This document shows, one piece after another, positions 8,373-17,658 of a stretch of 41,678 bases of DNA. Source of the stretch: an uncultured SAR86 cluster bacterium (GTDB lineage: Bacteria; Pseudomonadota; Gammaproteobacteria; Magnimaribacterales; D2472); NCBI GenBank assembly GCA_902512655.1, contig CABXJR010000005.1, positions 1 to 41,678 of the forward strand, written 5' to 3'. Positions within the stretch are counted from its first letter, which is position 1. Each line of letters starts with the position of its first letter. The notes beneath the pieces are model-generated. The model was not told the origin of the DNA, searched no databases, and was given only the letters and a program-made list of their open reading frames with translations. Made by a program: the position numbers and the translations under genes.

Positions 8373-8912
8373 TTAATAATCTTCCTGCCAATCAACTAAT
8401 ATTGAATTTTCTGATTTATCAACAGAAATAACTACTCTATTCTTTATATATGGAATTAAAAGATTTTTTATTTTTTTGTTGATAGGTTTAACCACAAGAA
8501 CATCGTTGGCTCCAAAGTTATTTACCTCTTGCACATGGCCAAGATGTTGACCCTCAAGGTTGATAATTCCCATACCTTCTAGCTCAAACCAATAGGCTTC
8601 ATTAGCGCTCAATTCTGGGAGCTCTGATTTGAGTATATATATATCCTTTTGACCAAATGATTTAACTTCATCAACATCACTAAAAGATTTAAGTTTCGCA
8701 ATAATATTTGAATTACTTTGTTTCATATATTCAAAATGCACTTCCTCCATTGCTGATGGTAAAAGGGCATAGAATTTTTTAAAGGAAAAAAGTGTTTCTG
8801 GACTTTGGGCGAATGATCTAAGAAAAAACTCTCCCTTGAGGCCTCTTGTCTTGCCTATTTTGGCAATGAGGATAAACAGTGAAAGATTTACTGAGTTATT
8901 TTTTCTCATCAT
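8373..8912 (-). CDS. rimM: 16S rRNA processing / 30S maturation factor RimM
   Basis: Assists maturation of the 30S head and binds S19. 179 residues (E. coli 182). The N-terminal RimM domain opens with [19 protein letters not shown]; the C-terminal PRC-barrel has [21 protein letters not shown], then NDVLVVKP and [14 protein letters not shown]. The start could be ATG 8912 or the adjacent ATG 8909; either overlaps the 3' end of rpsP by 14-17 nt, implying translational coupling. It ends 5 nt before trmD. Confidence 0.95.
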   Translation of the reverse strand: MMRKNNSVNLSLFILIAKIGKTRGLKGEFFLRSFAQSPETLFSFKKFYALLPSAMEEVHFEYMKQSNSNIIAKLKSFSDVDEVKSFGQKDIYILKSELPELSANEAYWFELEGMGIINLEGQHLGHVQEVNNFGANDVLVVKPINKKIKNLLIPYIKNRVVISVDKSENSILVDWQEDY

Positions 8913-9330
8913 CTGAAGATTCTTCTTCTGCTTCTTCTGCTGCTGCTTCTTCTTCTGCTGCTGGTGCCGCTGCTTCTTCTTCTTTAGCTTGAGCTTCTAA
9001 CTCAGCCACCTTCTTTGCTTTTATGGCATCTCTCTTTTGTGCTCTTTTATCTTTTTTTGCATCAAGCTTTGCTTGAAGTTCATCTGGAGTCATTCTTGCA
9101 TCTTTTGCTAATTCTTGAATTTTATCTGAAAGCTGCGCACCCTGAGAAATCCAATGATCTAACCTTTCTAGGTTAAATCTCATTCTTTCTTCAGACCCCT
9201 TTGCTGAGGGATTAAAAAAACCCAAGCGCTCAATAAATGCGCCATCTCTTGGTTTTCTGGAATCAGCAACCGTTATAAAATAATAAGGGTTCTTTTTGGC
9301 TCCGCTTTTTGCAAGTCTAACTACTACCAT
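8896..9330 (-). CDS. rpsP: Ribosomal protein S16 with acidic C-terminal tail
   Basis: Small-subunit assembly protein that binds the 5' domain of 16S rRNA. Residues 1 to about 80 are a normal S16 ([38 protein letters not shown]). The protein then runs to 144 residues, against 82 in E. coli: first a Lys-rich helical part (about 85-108) and then an Ala/Glu-rich tail (about 109-144, [20 protein letters not shown]) ending SSDDEKK. Extended S16 tails are known in other phyla, but this one resembles in composition the extension of L19 in the same operon. It is the first gene of the run, with about 100 nt of divergent intergenic DNA upstream. ffh, the usual upstream neighbour, is absent. Confidence 0.96.
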   Translation of the reverse strand: MVVVRLAKSGAKKNPYYFITVADSRKPRDGAFIERLGFFNPSAKGSEERMRFNLERLDHWISQGAQLSDKIQELAKDARMTPDELQAKLDAKKDKRAQKRDAIKAKKVAELEAQAKEEEAAAPAAEEEAAAEEAEEESSDDEKK

Positions 9331-9381
9331 AATAAAAAATCAGTTATGTATTAATAAAAAGGTGTGTATTTTAGGTTAACC

Positions 9382-9411
9382 TTGACGAATTTGATAGTGT
9401 TAATATATAAA
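9382..9411 (+). promoter_or_regulatory. Probable sigma-70 promoter for the 9432-11256 operon
   Basis: In the divergent gap upstream of the YpjD-like gene, TTGACG (9382-9387) is followed after 18 bases by TATAAA (9406-9411), or after 16 by TATATA. Five of six bases match at -35, and five of six at the 18-spacer -10. Transcription would begin near 9418, leaving about 14 nt before the GTG start at 9432. No equally good promoter was seen on the minus strand for rpsP. Confidence 0.45.
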
Positions 9412-9431
9412 GATTACAAAAAAATAAGATT

Positions 9432-9995
9432 GTGTCATTTCCATTAACTACATTAATTGCTTTAATTAGCTATTTCATATCCAGAGCTGTTTTAAAGTCG
9501 TCAAAACAAGTATACATAGGACTATCTGTAGCTTTGTTAATGATTACTGTTCTCATGGCTTACTCAAAAGGCATTTCTATATTGGGCCTTCATGTTTCCG
9601 CTACAAGCTTTAGTATTGTGATATTGATTGTTACTTTTTTTGAAACAACATTACTTGAAAGGCACATTGCAAAGATCAAAAAGGGTGAGATTGGTTCTAA
9701 TGTAAAATCTGTAGAAAGAGAATATAACGAAATATTTGTCTTAATTGGGTTTGGGCTTTTGGGTATTGTGTTATCACTTATTTCTGGGTTTATGGTTGTT
9801 GGTGAGCTAGATTTAGAATTAATATTTAAAATTATCTTTACTTCATTTGCCTTAATTATTTATTTGCTAACGTTTTTAGGGGTAAAATACGCAAATTTGA
9901 AGGTGCGATATGCAGTTAGAGGAACCATTCTTTCTTTTGCTATGGTCCTTCTGGCATATTCTGGCAATTCAATATTTTTAATATACTACTTATAA
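9432..9995 (+). CDS. Shortened YpjD/CcsA-like inner-membrane protein
   Basis: 187 residues with about six predicted membrane helices (near 1-20, 27-46, 56-73, 99-123, 131-151, 163-183). From about residue 52 to the end the pattern follows E. coli YpjD (263 residues, CcsA/HemX superfamily): a membrane segment starting at H54, a Lys-rich loop, then EREYNEIFVLIGFGLLGIVLSLISG, a K-x-x-F/I helix, and KVRYAVRG before the last helix. Against that family it lacks roughly 75 N-terminal residues and the His-rich loop (GHYHEGWRGRR in E. coli). The start is GTG 9432. Position supports the call: ypjD-corB lies beside the rpsP region in E. coli and Pseudomonas. Function is unknown even in model species; haem handling is the family's general theme. 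An unrelated small polytopic protein is possible. Confidence 0.55.
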   Translation: MSFPLTTLIALISYFISRAVLKSSKQVYIGLSVALLMITVLMAYSKGISILGLHVSATSFSIVILIVTFFETTLLERHIAKIKKGEIGSNVKSVEREYNEIFVLIGFGLLGIVLSLISGFMVVGELDLELIFKIIFTSFALIIYLLTFLGVKYANLKVRYAVRGTILSFAMVLLAYSGNSIFLIYYL

Positions 9996-10002
9996 ATTCT
10001 TC

Positions 10003-11256
10003 TTGAGCACTAATTCAATTTCTTTTCTATTCTTGGCACTGTTTGTGTTATTGATCTTTTCTGCATTTTCCTCTGGCTCTGAGACTGGAATGATCGCATC
10101 AAATAAGGTGAAATTAAGAAACTTATCCAAGGGCTCTAAAGGAGCAAGGAGAGCTCTTAGATTGCTTCAAAGGCCAGATGTGTTGCTTGCATCAATCTTG
10201 ATTGGTAATAATTTTGCTAATATTTTAGCTTCTGCATTAGTAACAATAATAATGATTGATTACTTTGGTGGCAATGTATTGCTTGGCTCAATTATTCTCA
10301 CTCTTGTTATCTTAATTTTTTCTGAAATAACCCCAAAAACCATTGCAAGTGTATACCCAGAAAATTTTGCAACTAAATCATCTTGGCTATTAAAGGTATT
10401 AGTAATTATTTTTAGGCCTCTAGTTTGGCTAACGAATATTCTTAGCTCAAGAATTCTTAAAGTATTTAATGTCGATCCGATGCAATCAGCTACTAACGAT
10501 AATTTAAACTCTGATGAATTGAGAACATTACTTGAAGAGCATGGTGATTTAATTCCAAATCAATCAAGAGAAATGCTTTCATCAATCTTAGGCATGGAAG
10601 AATTAACAGTTGAAGATATCATGACGCCTCATGCTGAAATTATTGGAATAGACATTACAAAAAATATCGAGGATGCTCAAAAGATTATTGGCTCATCTTA
10701 TTACAGCAGGTTGCCAGTGTTCAAGAAATCTATTGATCATATAATAGGGATGTTGCACCTAAAAGACTCACATGAATTCATGGAAGCCCTTGAGGCTGGG
10801 AACGAGGTGAAAAGCATTCTTTTTGATACAACATTCATATCGCAGTCTACGACTATTTCAACTCAGCTAAGTAAATTCCAAAAACAAGATAACAACCTCT
10901 CATTAGTAGTTGATGAGTATGGTGAAATACAAGGGCTTTTAACTATGGAAGATATTTTTACAGAAATAGTTGGAAAATTTGGTGCTGCTAAGGCAGATCT
11001 TGAAAAAGAATTCCTTGTAAAGAAAGATGGTTCAGTGATTGCTGATGGCAACTCAAAAGTCAGAGAATTAAATAATTTTATGAATTGGGATATTGATGAA
11101 GATGGTTCAAAAACGATTAATGGAACAATTACTGATTTCCTGGATCAAATTCCCCAAGAAAACGTCTGCTTAGAAATCGATGGCTACAGAATAGAAATTT
11201 TAAATATAGATGATAATTCCATTGAAAAAGTAAAGATTAAAAAAAAGGAGAGCTAG
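10003..11256 (+). CDS. corB: CNNM/CorB family divalent-cation transporter (DUF21-CBS-CorC)
   Basis: Inner-membrane protein of the CNNM/CorB family, linked to magnesium homeostasis and cation efflux. 417 residues in the usual order: DUF21 membrane domain (about 1-155), with the conserved SGSETGM (24-30), ILIGNNFANIL and FSEITPKTIA (106-115); a CBS pair (about 205-325: VEDIMTPHAEI, YSRLPVFK, LVVDEYGEIQGLLTMEDIFTEIVG); and a CorC/HlyC domain (about 340-415). Translation must begin at TTG 10003, because the next ATG (M30) lies after the first membrane helix. It follows the YpjD-like gene by 7 nt. Its TAG stop lies in the loop of the downstream terminator. Confidence 0.92.
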   Translation: MSTNSISFLFLALFVLLIFSAFSSGSETGMIASNKVKLRNLSKGSKGARRALRLLQRPDVLLASILIGNNFANILASALVTIIMIDYFGGNVLLGSIILTLVILIFSEITPKTIASVYPENFATKSSWLLKVLVIIFRPLVWLTNILSSRILKVFNVDPMQSATNDNLNSDELRTLLEEHGDLIPNQSREMLSSILGMEELTVEDIMTPHAEIIGIDITKNIEDAQKIIGSSYYSRLPVFKKSIDHIIGMLHLKDSHEFMEALEAGNEVKSILFDTTFISQSTTISTQLSKFQKQDNNLSLVVDEYGEIQGLLTMEDIFTEIVGKFGAAKADLEKEFLVKKDGSVIADGNSKVRELNNFMNWDIDEDGSKTINGTITDFLDQIPQENVCLEIDGYRIEILNIDDNSIEKVKIKKKES

Positions 11257-11268
11257 GCTCTCCTTTTT
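11242..11268. terminator. Bidirectional intrinsic terminator between convergent genes
   Basis: A perfect seven-pair stem, GGAGAGC (11247-11253) against GCTCTCC (11257-11263), is flanked by A5 on the left and T5 on the right, so it can act in both directions. The three-base loop is the TAG stop codon of corB. It separates corB (plus) from the PuuD-like gene (minus), which ends at 11284. Confidence 0.85.
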
Positions 11269-11283
11269 AAAGTTTTTATCTGA

Positions 11284-11913
11284 TTACAAATAATGAACCA
11301 GCAGTCCAAATATTACTGTGAGGGCAACTCCAGAATGAATGACTGCTTTTACAGAGGTAATCATTGCATTCATTTTCCCAAATAATGCATTTGCCTCAAT
11401 TAGTAAAATAATTACCAAACCAATCCAAAGACTATTCATACCAGTTTCAGCAATCATTGGTAATGCGCCGCCGTGAGCAGAATAGACCATCAAGTAAAGC
11501 ATTGGTAATGAAAACAAAGTATTAGTACGGGAAGCTAATCCAGCTTTTGCTCCAGCTTCGGCTGCATCAGGAGAACCAGCAATAACTTTCTTTTGATTTG
11601 GCCAGATCACAAACCAAACATTTGCAGCCATAAATGTAGCCATTACTGCACCCAATACAATACCAATATTAACTGTAATGCTTAACCAATAAAGTAAATA
11701 TAAGCCAGTTAAAAATGTAAATGCTGCCGCCCATCTAAAGTACCACAAAGCATTTGGAACCAATTTTTGAACCACATCAGACTTTGCAGAGGCTTCTGAT
11801 TCTTTGAAATATTCTGTTTGGACAAAATTAAAGTAATAAAGAAGTCCTATCCAAAGCACTCCAAAAAGAATGTGAGCAAATCTGATTAGCACTGTTCCAA
11901 GATACGCTTCCAT
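11284..11913 (-). CDS. PuuD-like membrane protein (urate oxidase N-terminal domain family)
   Basis: 209 residues with about six to seven membrane helices. The segments IRFAHILFGVLWIGLLYYFNF and AANVWFVIWPNQKKVIAG are characteristic of the membrane part of PuuD (Urate_ox_N), in which His residues are proposed haem ligands; here the cytochrome c domain of full PuuD is missing. Stand-alone versions occur widely in marine bacteria without proven function, so urate oxidation should not be assumed. Start choice: AGGAG at 11925-11921 lies 7 nt before the ATG at 11913 and only 1 nt before the ATG at 11919, favouring 11913 (MEAYLGTVL); a TTG at 11934 is further upstream. It is flanked by terminators on both sides, so it is probably a single-gene transcript. 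Confidence 0.75.
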   Translation of the reverse strand: MEAYLGTVLIRFAHILFGVLWIGLLYYFNFVQTEYFKESEASAKSDVVQKLVPNALWYFRWAAAFTFLTGLYLLYWLSITVNIGIVLGAVMATFMAANVWFVIWPNQKKVIAGSPDAAEAGAKAGLASRTNTLFSLPMLYLMVYSAHGGALPMIAETGMNSLWIGLVIILLIEANALFGKMNAMITSVKAVIHSGVALTVIFGLLVHYL

Positions 11914-11962
11914 ATTCATACTCCTAAAATTCAAGTTGTGATTTAATCATTATATATCTTGC

Positions 11963-11995
11963 AAAAAAAAACGGGGAGGAAACCCCGTTTTTTTT
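11963..11995 (-). terminator. Intrinsic terminator of groES-groEL
   Basis: CGGGG (11972-11976) pairs with CCCCG (11983-11987) around a six-base loop. The stem is extended by A9 on one side and T8 on the other, so either strand would end in a U-run. It lies 17 nt past the groEL stop (minus strand) and 50 nt upstream of the PuuD-like start. Confidence 0.88.
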
Positions 11996-12012
11996 AAATT
12001 GTAGAAATTGGC

Positions 12013-13677
<1,665 letters not shown>

Positions 13678-13697
13678 CTAATTATTAATTAAATTGT

Positions 13698-13985
13698 TTA
13701 ACTGAAAATGCCGTAAATATCACTCTCACTTAGCATGAGATATTCATCACCATCTATTTTTACTTCGTTGCCACCATACTGACCAAATATCACTAAGTCA
13801 CCAACTTTAACGCCCATGGAAGAAACTTCTCCATTATCTTGTCTTTTACCAGGCCCCACAGCAACAACTTCCCCTTGAGAAGGCTTTTCTGTAGCTGAGC
13901 CAGGCAAAACAATCCCACCAGGCGTAGTTTGTTCTTCGTCTGTTCTTTTAACTAAAACTTTATCGTGTAAAGGTTTCAATTTCAT
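13698..13985 (-). CDS. groS: Co-chaperonin GroES
   Basis: 10-kDa heptameric lid of the GroEL chamber. 95 residues (E. coli 97): [13 protein letters not shown] at the start, a mobile loop of the type [24 protein letters not shown] (about 17-40), then [12 protein letters not shown] and [14 protein letters not shown] good ribosome site (TAGGAG) precedes ATG 13985. The 79-nt upstream region shows neither a CIRCE inverted repeat nor a convincing sigma-32 promoter by eye. It forms a two-gene operon with groEL. Confidence 0.99.
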   Translation of the reverse strand: MKLKPLHDKVLVKRTDEEQTTPGGIVLPGSATEKPSQGEVVAVGPGKRQDNGEVSSMGVKVGDLVIFGQYGGNEVKIDGDEYLMLSESDIYGIFS

Positions 13986-14064
13986 TGCAAATCTCCTACT
14001 TAAAAAATAACAATAATCCTTATAAATAAAGGCTATGGATTATGTATGGCTTAAAAATATTAAT

Positions 14065-14415
14065 TCAATACTTTGGATATAAATATTTAAAGAAATTTAT
14101 GAAGAGGCTTCCTGCTAAAATTCCTAAGAAATCAGCAAAAATATCCAAAAATTCAAAAGATCGATATGGTATATATATCTGCACTATCTCAATCAAAATT
14201 CCGTAGGCGAGGACTATAACATAAAGCCATAATTCCTTGTAAATTATTCTACTCAGCCAACTGATAATAGTGATATATAAAAAACAAAAGAGATGCAGCA
14301 ATTTATCACTCAGGTTAACTGAAGACTGAAAATCAATTTCTTGAATAGAAAGAATTGATATTATTACTATAGAAATCCCAAGAATAAGCCTAGAACTATA
14401 CTGAATTAGCTGCAT
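14065..14415 (-). CDS. VanZ-like small membrane protein
   Basis: 116 residues with about four membrane helices. The VanZ family signature is visible: DKLLHLFCFLYIT (about 37-49), then YGILIEIVQIYIPYRSFEFLDIFADFLGILAG (split around the charged E75 and the D-x-x-A-D motif). VanZ-like proteins are widespread and mostly of unknown role; the founding member modestly raises teicoplanin resistance. Its ATG overlaps the end of ampG by 20 nt, so it is probably the last gene of ampD-ampG-vanZ-like, with groES starting 79 nt further on. A link to envelope turnover is suggested only by this position. Confidence 0.8.
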   Translation of the reverse strand: MQLIQYSSRLILGISIVIISILSIQEIDFQSSVNLSDKLLHLFCFLYITIISWLSRIIYKELWLYVIVLAYGILIEIVQIYIPYRSFEFLDIFADFLGILAGSLFINFFKYLYPKY

Positions 14416-15640
14416 AGTTTTTTTTGTATATCATTATTAATAACAATGCCGGAATAGACATAGCAGAAGTAGTATAAAAGAAGTATGCCCAACCACTTTC
14501 TAACGATGAAATTGATAAATAGTAATCAGCCAGAATACCTGAGAAGCCACTTAAAAATTTTCCTGGAAGCATCATAAATGATGTCAACATAGCGTATTGT
14601 ACCGCAGTAAATTTTTTTGAAACCAAGCTTGTTAAAAAAGCAATATTTACAGTTCCCACCAAGCCAGCTGCAAAGCTATCTAAGCCAACAATTAAAGATA
14701 GGAGAGAGATATTTGCTTGCGCACTTGCAACATAGGCAAAAAATAAATTAGTAAATAAAACACAGAAACCTCCAAATAGCAGCGCATTAAATAAAGAAAT
14801 TCTTTTTATTAATAAGCCGCCAATAAAAAAGCCAATAACTGATCCAAAAAGAGCTATAGTTTTTACAAGAGCTCCTATTTCAGTTTTTGAAAACCCTAAA
14901 TCTAAATAAAAAGGCATTGCCATTGGCCCCATTACAATATCGGTAAGCCTATATGTAGAGATTATTAACAAAAGCAAAGCTGCAGACCATAAACCAAAGC
15001 GATTGAAAAAGTCTTTGAAAGCTTCAAAGAGAGCCTCATCAAATCTTAAGATAGCAATTTCCCTATTATTTGGTTCGTAACATATCAATGCTCCTGCTGA
15101 TCCTATCAACATAAGAATACCCATTAATTGATATACATAAGACCAACTGTATAAATCAGCAAAAATTAATGCCATAGATGTAGCGACAAGAATTGCAACT
15201 CGATATCCTAACTGGTAACTGGCTGCTAAATCACCTTGCTCTTTTGCTTCACCAATCTCAATTCTTAAAGCGTCTACAGCAACATCTTGTATTGAGCCAA
15301 AAAAGGCTGCAAAAAATGCAAACAGTGCTAATAATTGAATATTTTGAAGTGGGTCTATTAAACTCATTCCAATTAATGATAAAAATATTACTGATTGGGA
15401 AAAGAGAATCCACCCCCTTCTTTTTCCAAAAACTTTAAATCCCGGGATCGAATATCTATCTACAAATGGTGCCCACAAAAATTTTAAAGAGTATGTGAGG
15501 ACTAGCCATGCAAAAAAACCAATTTCAGTTAAAGAAATGCCTACATCTCTCAGCCAAGCCGTTAGCGTTGAGAAAACAAGCATATAAGGAAGGCCAGATG
15601 CAAAACCAAGCAATAAAATACCTATTAACTTTCTTCTCAT
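14396..15640 (-). CDS. ampG: AmpG-type muropeptide permease (MFS)
   Basis: Imports GlcNAc-anhydroMurNAc peptides from the periplasm for cell-wall recycling. 414 residues and about 12 membrane helices. It shares the AmpG start (LLLGFASGLPYMLVFSTLTAWL), the FLWAPFVDRY and KRRGWILFSQ loop, and GSIQDVAVDALRIEI. It is shorter than E. coli AmpG (491), lacking the C-terminal extra helices, as in many other proteobacterial AmpG proteins. It overlaps the ampD stop by 4 nt (ATGA), so the amidase that processes the imported product is co-translated. No ampR or ampC-type beta-lactamase is in the window, which argues for housekeeping recycling. Confidence 0.92.
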   Translation of the reverse strand: MRRKLIGILLLGFASGLPYMLVFSTLTAWLRDVGISLTEIGFFAWLVLTYSLKFLWAPFVDRYSIPGFKVFGKRRGWILFSQSVIFLSLIGMSLIDPLQNIQLLALFAFFAAFFGSIQDVAVDALRIEIGEAKEQGDLAASYQLGYRVAILVATSMALIFADLYSWSYVYQLMGILMLIGSAGALICYEPNNREIAILRFDEALFEAFKDFFNRFGLWSAALLLLIISTYRLTDIVMGPMAMPFYLDLGFSKTEIGALVKTIALFGSVIGFFIGGLLIKRISLFNALLFGGFCVLFTNLFFAYVASAQANISLLSLIVGLDSFAAGLVGTVNIAFLTSLVSKKFTAVQYAMLTSFMMLPGKFLSGFSGILADYYLSISSLESGWAYFFYTTSAMSIPALLLIMIYKKNYAANSV

Positions 15641-16173
15641 AACATTGATTGTAATAAACTCCAGTCGAATAATGGCCCTGGATCTGTTTTTCTTCCCGGA
15701 GCTATGTCTGCATGACCCACAATATCTTGTTTGTTAATTTCTAAATCGATGGATAAAAAATTAATCAATTTTAATAAAGAGTGGTATTGTGGCTGTTCAA
15801 ATTCCTCGTCATCGCAGCCCTCTAACTCAATACCAATTGAGAAATCATTACAGTTCTCACGACCTTTATAAGAAGAAGTGCCAGCATGCCAAGCTCTCTT
15901 ATCAGTGGGTACAAACTGAATTAATGCTCCTTTACGCGTAATTAAAAAATGGGAAGAAACTTTAAGATCCTTAATCGATTCTAAAAATTTATCATTTCCT
16001 GGATCTAAGCAGTTTAAAAACAAATCTTTAATTAGCTGGGTATTATAAAGACCTGCTGGAAGGCTAATAGCGTGTATCACAATTAAATCAATTGCAGCAT
16101 TATTTGGTCTTTCATCAAAATTAGGAGATGGACAAAATTCTGCAACATCAATAATGCCATATTCAGAGATCAT
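15637..16173 (-). CDS. ampD: 1,6-anhydro-N-acetylmuramyl-L-alanine amidase AmpD
   Basis: Cytoplasmic zinc amidase that removes the peptide from anhydro-muropeptides imported by AmpG. 178 residues. The zinc ligands H34 (IVIHAISLP), H154 and D164 (VGHADIAPGRKTDPGP), the catalytic E116 (SIGIELEG) and K162 fall at the same numbers as in E. coli AmpD. RAWHAGTSSYKGRENCNDFS is also near identical to the family. It starts at ATG 16173 behind an AGAGGA site. The gap of 70 nt to ispH upstream suggests its own promoter, though I could not identify one with confidence. Confidence 0.97.
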   Translation of the reverse strand: MISEYGIIDVAEFCPSPNFDERPNNAAIDLIVIHAISLPAGLYNTQLIKDLFLNCLDPGNDKFLESIKDLKVSSHFLITRKGALIQFVPTDKRAWHAGTSSYKGRENCNDFSIGIELEGCDDEEFEQPQYHSLLKLINFLSIDLEINKQDIVGHADIAPGRKTDPGPLFDWSLLQSML

Positions 16174-16243
16174 ATTTTTCCTCTAGACATAGAAATAGTG
16201 TAATGGATGAAATTTAAGACATAAAATTTTTTTATCTCTAAGA

Positions 16244-17185
16244 TCAGCGTAACTCAGGAGGCAGTCTAAAATATATGTTTTCTTTGTTTTCACCCAATTC
16301 TTCGGCAACAGTATTTAATTCAAGACTAATTGCTTGTACCACACTCTGAACAATTGATTCTGGTGCAGATGCTCCGGCTGTTATACCAATATTGTTATAT
16401 TTAGATAAAGATTTTAAATCAAGCTCCTCAGGACCATCTATCAAGACAGAAGTAGCACCACACTTCTCAGCCAACTCTTTAAGACGGTTTGAGTTAGAGC
16501 TATTTCTTGAGCCTATAACAACAATAAAGTCACTCTCTAAAGCAAGTTGCTTTACGGCATCCTGTCTATTTTGAGTTGCATAACAAATATCATCGCTTTT
16601 TGGTTTTAGAATTTTAGGAAACTGTTCATATAAGATTTTAACTATGGCAATAGTGTCATCAAGGCTGAGAGTAGTTTGTGTAACATATGCAAGATTTTCA
16701 GGCTGTGAGACAATTAATGATCTAGCTTCTACCTCGTCTTGCACAAGATAAATTTTGCTATTTGACTTGATGGGATTATGTCTTCCTAGCGTTCCTTCTA
16801 CTTCAGGGTGCCCCTCATGACCAATTAAAATAATATCTCTGCCGGCCCTGACATGTCGCTGAACCTCGCTATGAACCTTGGTTACTAGAGGACATGTAGC
16901 ATCGAAAGAAAGCAAGTTAAATTCTTCAGCTTCTTTCTCAACCTTCTCAGAAACCCCATGAGCACTAAAAATAACATGAGATGATTGAGGGACTTCACTG
17001 AGTTCATCAACAAATATTACGCCTTTGGACTTTAATTCATCTACTACAGTCTTATTATGAACAACTTCATGGCGAACATAGATCGGTGGTCCAAATTTTT
17101 TTAAAGCTTGGTTGACAATATCAATAGCTCGATCTACACCAGCACAAAATCCTCTTGGATTTGCCAATAAAACTTTAGTCTTCAT
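16244..17185 (-). CDS. ispH: 4-hydroxy-3-methylbut-2-enyl diphosphate reductase
   Basis: Last enzyme of the MEP isoprenoid pathway, yielding IPP and DMAPP; a [4Fe-4S] protein. 313 residues (E. coli 316). The three cluster cysteines are C14 (ANPRGFCAGVDRAI), C98 (FDATCPLVTKVH) and C201 (DDICYATQNRQ). The acid/substrate motif GHEGHPEVEGT (about 122-132) and TTLSLDD are present. It starts at ATG 17185, overlapping lspA by 4 nt. E. coli has fkpB between lspA and ispH; here it is missing. Confidence 0.98.
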   Translation of the reverse strand: MKTKVLLANPRGFCAGVDRAIDIVNQALKKFGPPIYVRHEVVHNKTVVDELKSKGVIFVDELSEVPQSSHVIFSAHGVSEKVEKEAEEFNLLSFDATCPLVTKVHSEVQRHVRAGRDIILIGHEGHPEVEGTLGRHNPIKSNSKIYLVQDEVEARSLIVSQPENLAYVTQTTLSLDDTIAIVKILYEQFPKILKPKSDDICYATQNRQDAVKQLALESDFIVVIGSRNSSNSNRLKELAEKCGATSVLIDGPEELDLKSLSKYNNIGITAGASAPESIVQSVVQAISLELNTVAEELGENKENIYFRLPPELR

Positions 17186-17658
17186 CGTGATCTATTTTGA
17201 AGAAATTTTTTAAACTCCGTCAAGAAAAATAATGCAGCGCCAATTGAAATAAAAGCATCAGCAAAATTAAAAATAAAAAATGAAGTATTGCCAACATGAA
17301 AAAATAAAAAATCAGTTACCACTCCATCCGGCAATCTATCAAGAATATTTCCAAGCGCTCCAGCAATAATCAAGATCAAAGAGGGGCGGTTAATAGAAGA
17401 TTCTTCATTTTTGTATAGTGAATGAAGATAAGCAACTATCACTAATCCAAAGAGAGATAAACCAAAGCTAAATACATTATTATTAAAATCAAAAATACTA
17501 AAAGCTATCCCGGAATTGAATACCAACAATAAGTCTAATATTGGTATAAGTGGAATTGCCTGCCCATAGACTAGGTTTTCTTCAGCAATAAATTTTGACG
17601 CTAGGTCGATTACAATTAAGCAAAATATAACAAGGTAGCCTTGTTTGATGCTAAGCAA
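17182..17658 (-). CDS. lspA: Lipoprotein signal peptidase (signal peptidase II)
   Basis: Inner-membrane aspartyl protease that cleaves prolipoprotein signal peptides after lipidation. 158 residues with four membrane helices. The family motifs are present: IDLASKFIAEE near the N-terminus, FNSGIAFSIF, AGALGNILDRL (about 99-109), and the catalytic aspartates in VVTDF (D116) and FNFADAFISIG (D134). It overlaps ileS by 8 nt and ispH by 4 nt. A likely substrate encoded in this window is the small lipoprotein at 29876. Confidence 0.96.
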   Translation of the reverse strand: MLSIKQGYLVIFCLIVIDLASKFIAEENLVYGQAIPLIPILDLLLVFNSGIAFSIFDFNNNVFSFGLSLFGLVIVAYLHSLYKNEESSINRPSLILIIAGALGNILDRLPDGVVTDFLFFHVGNTSFFIFNFADAFISIGAALFFLTEFKKFLQNRSR

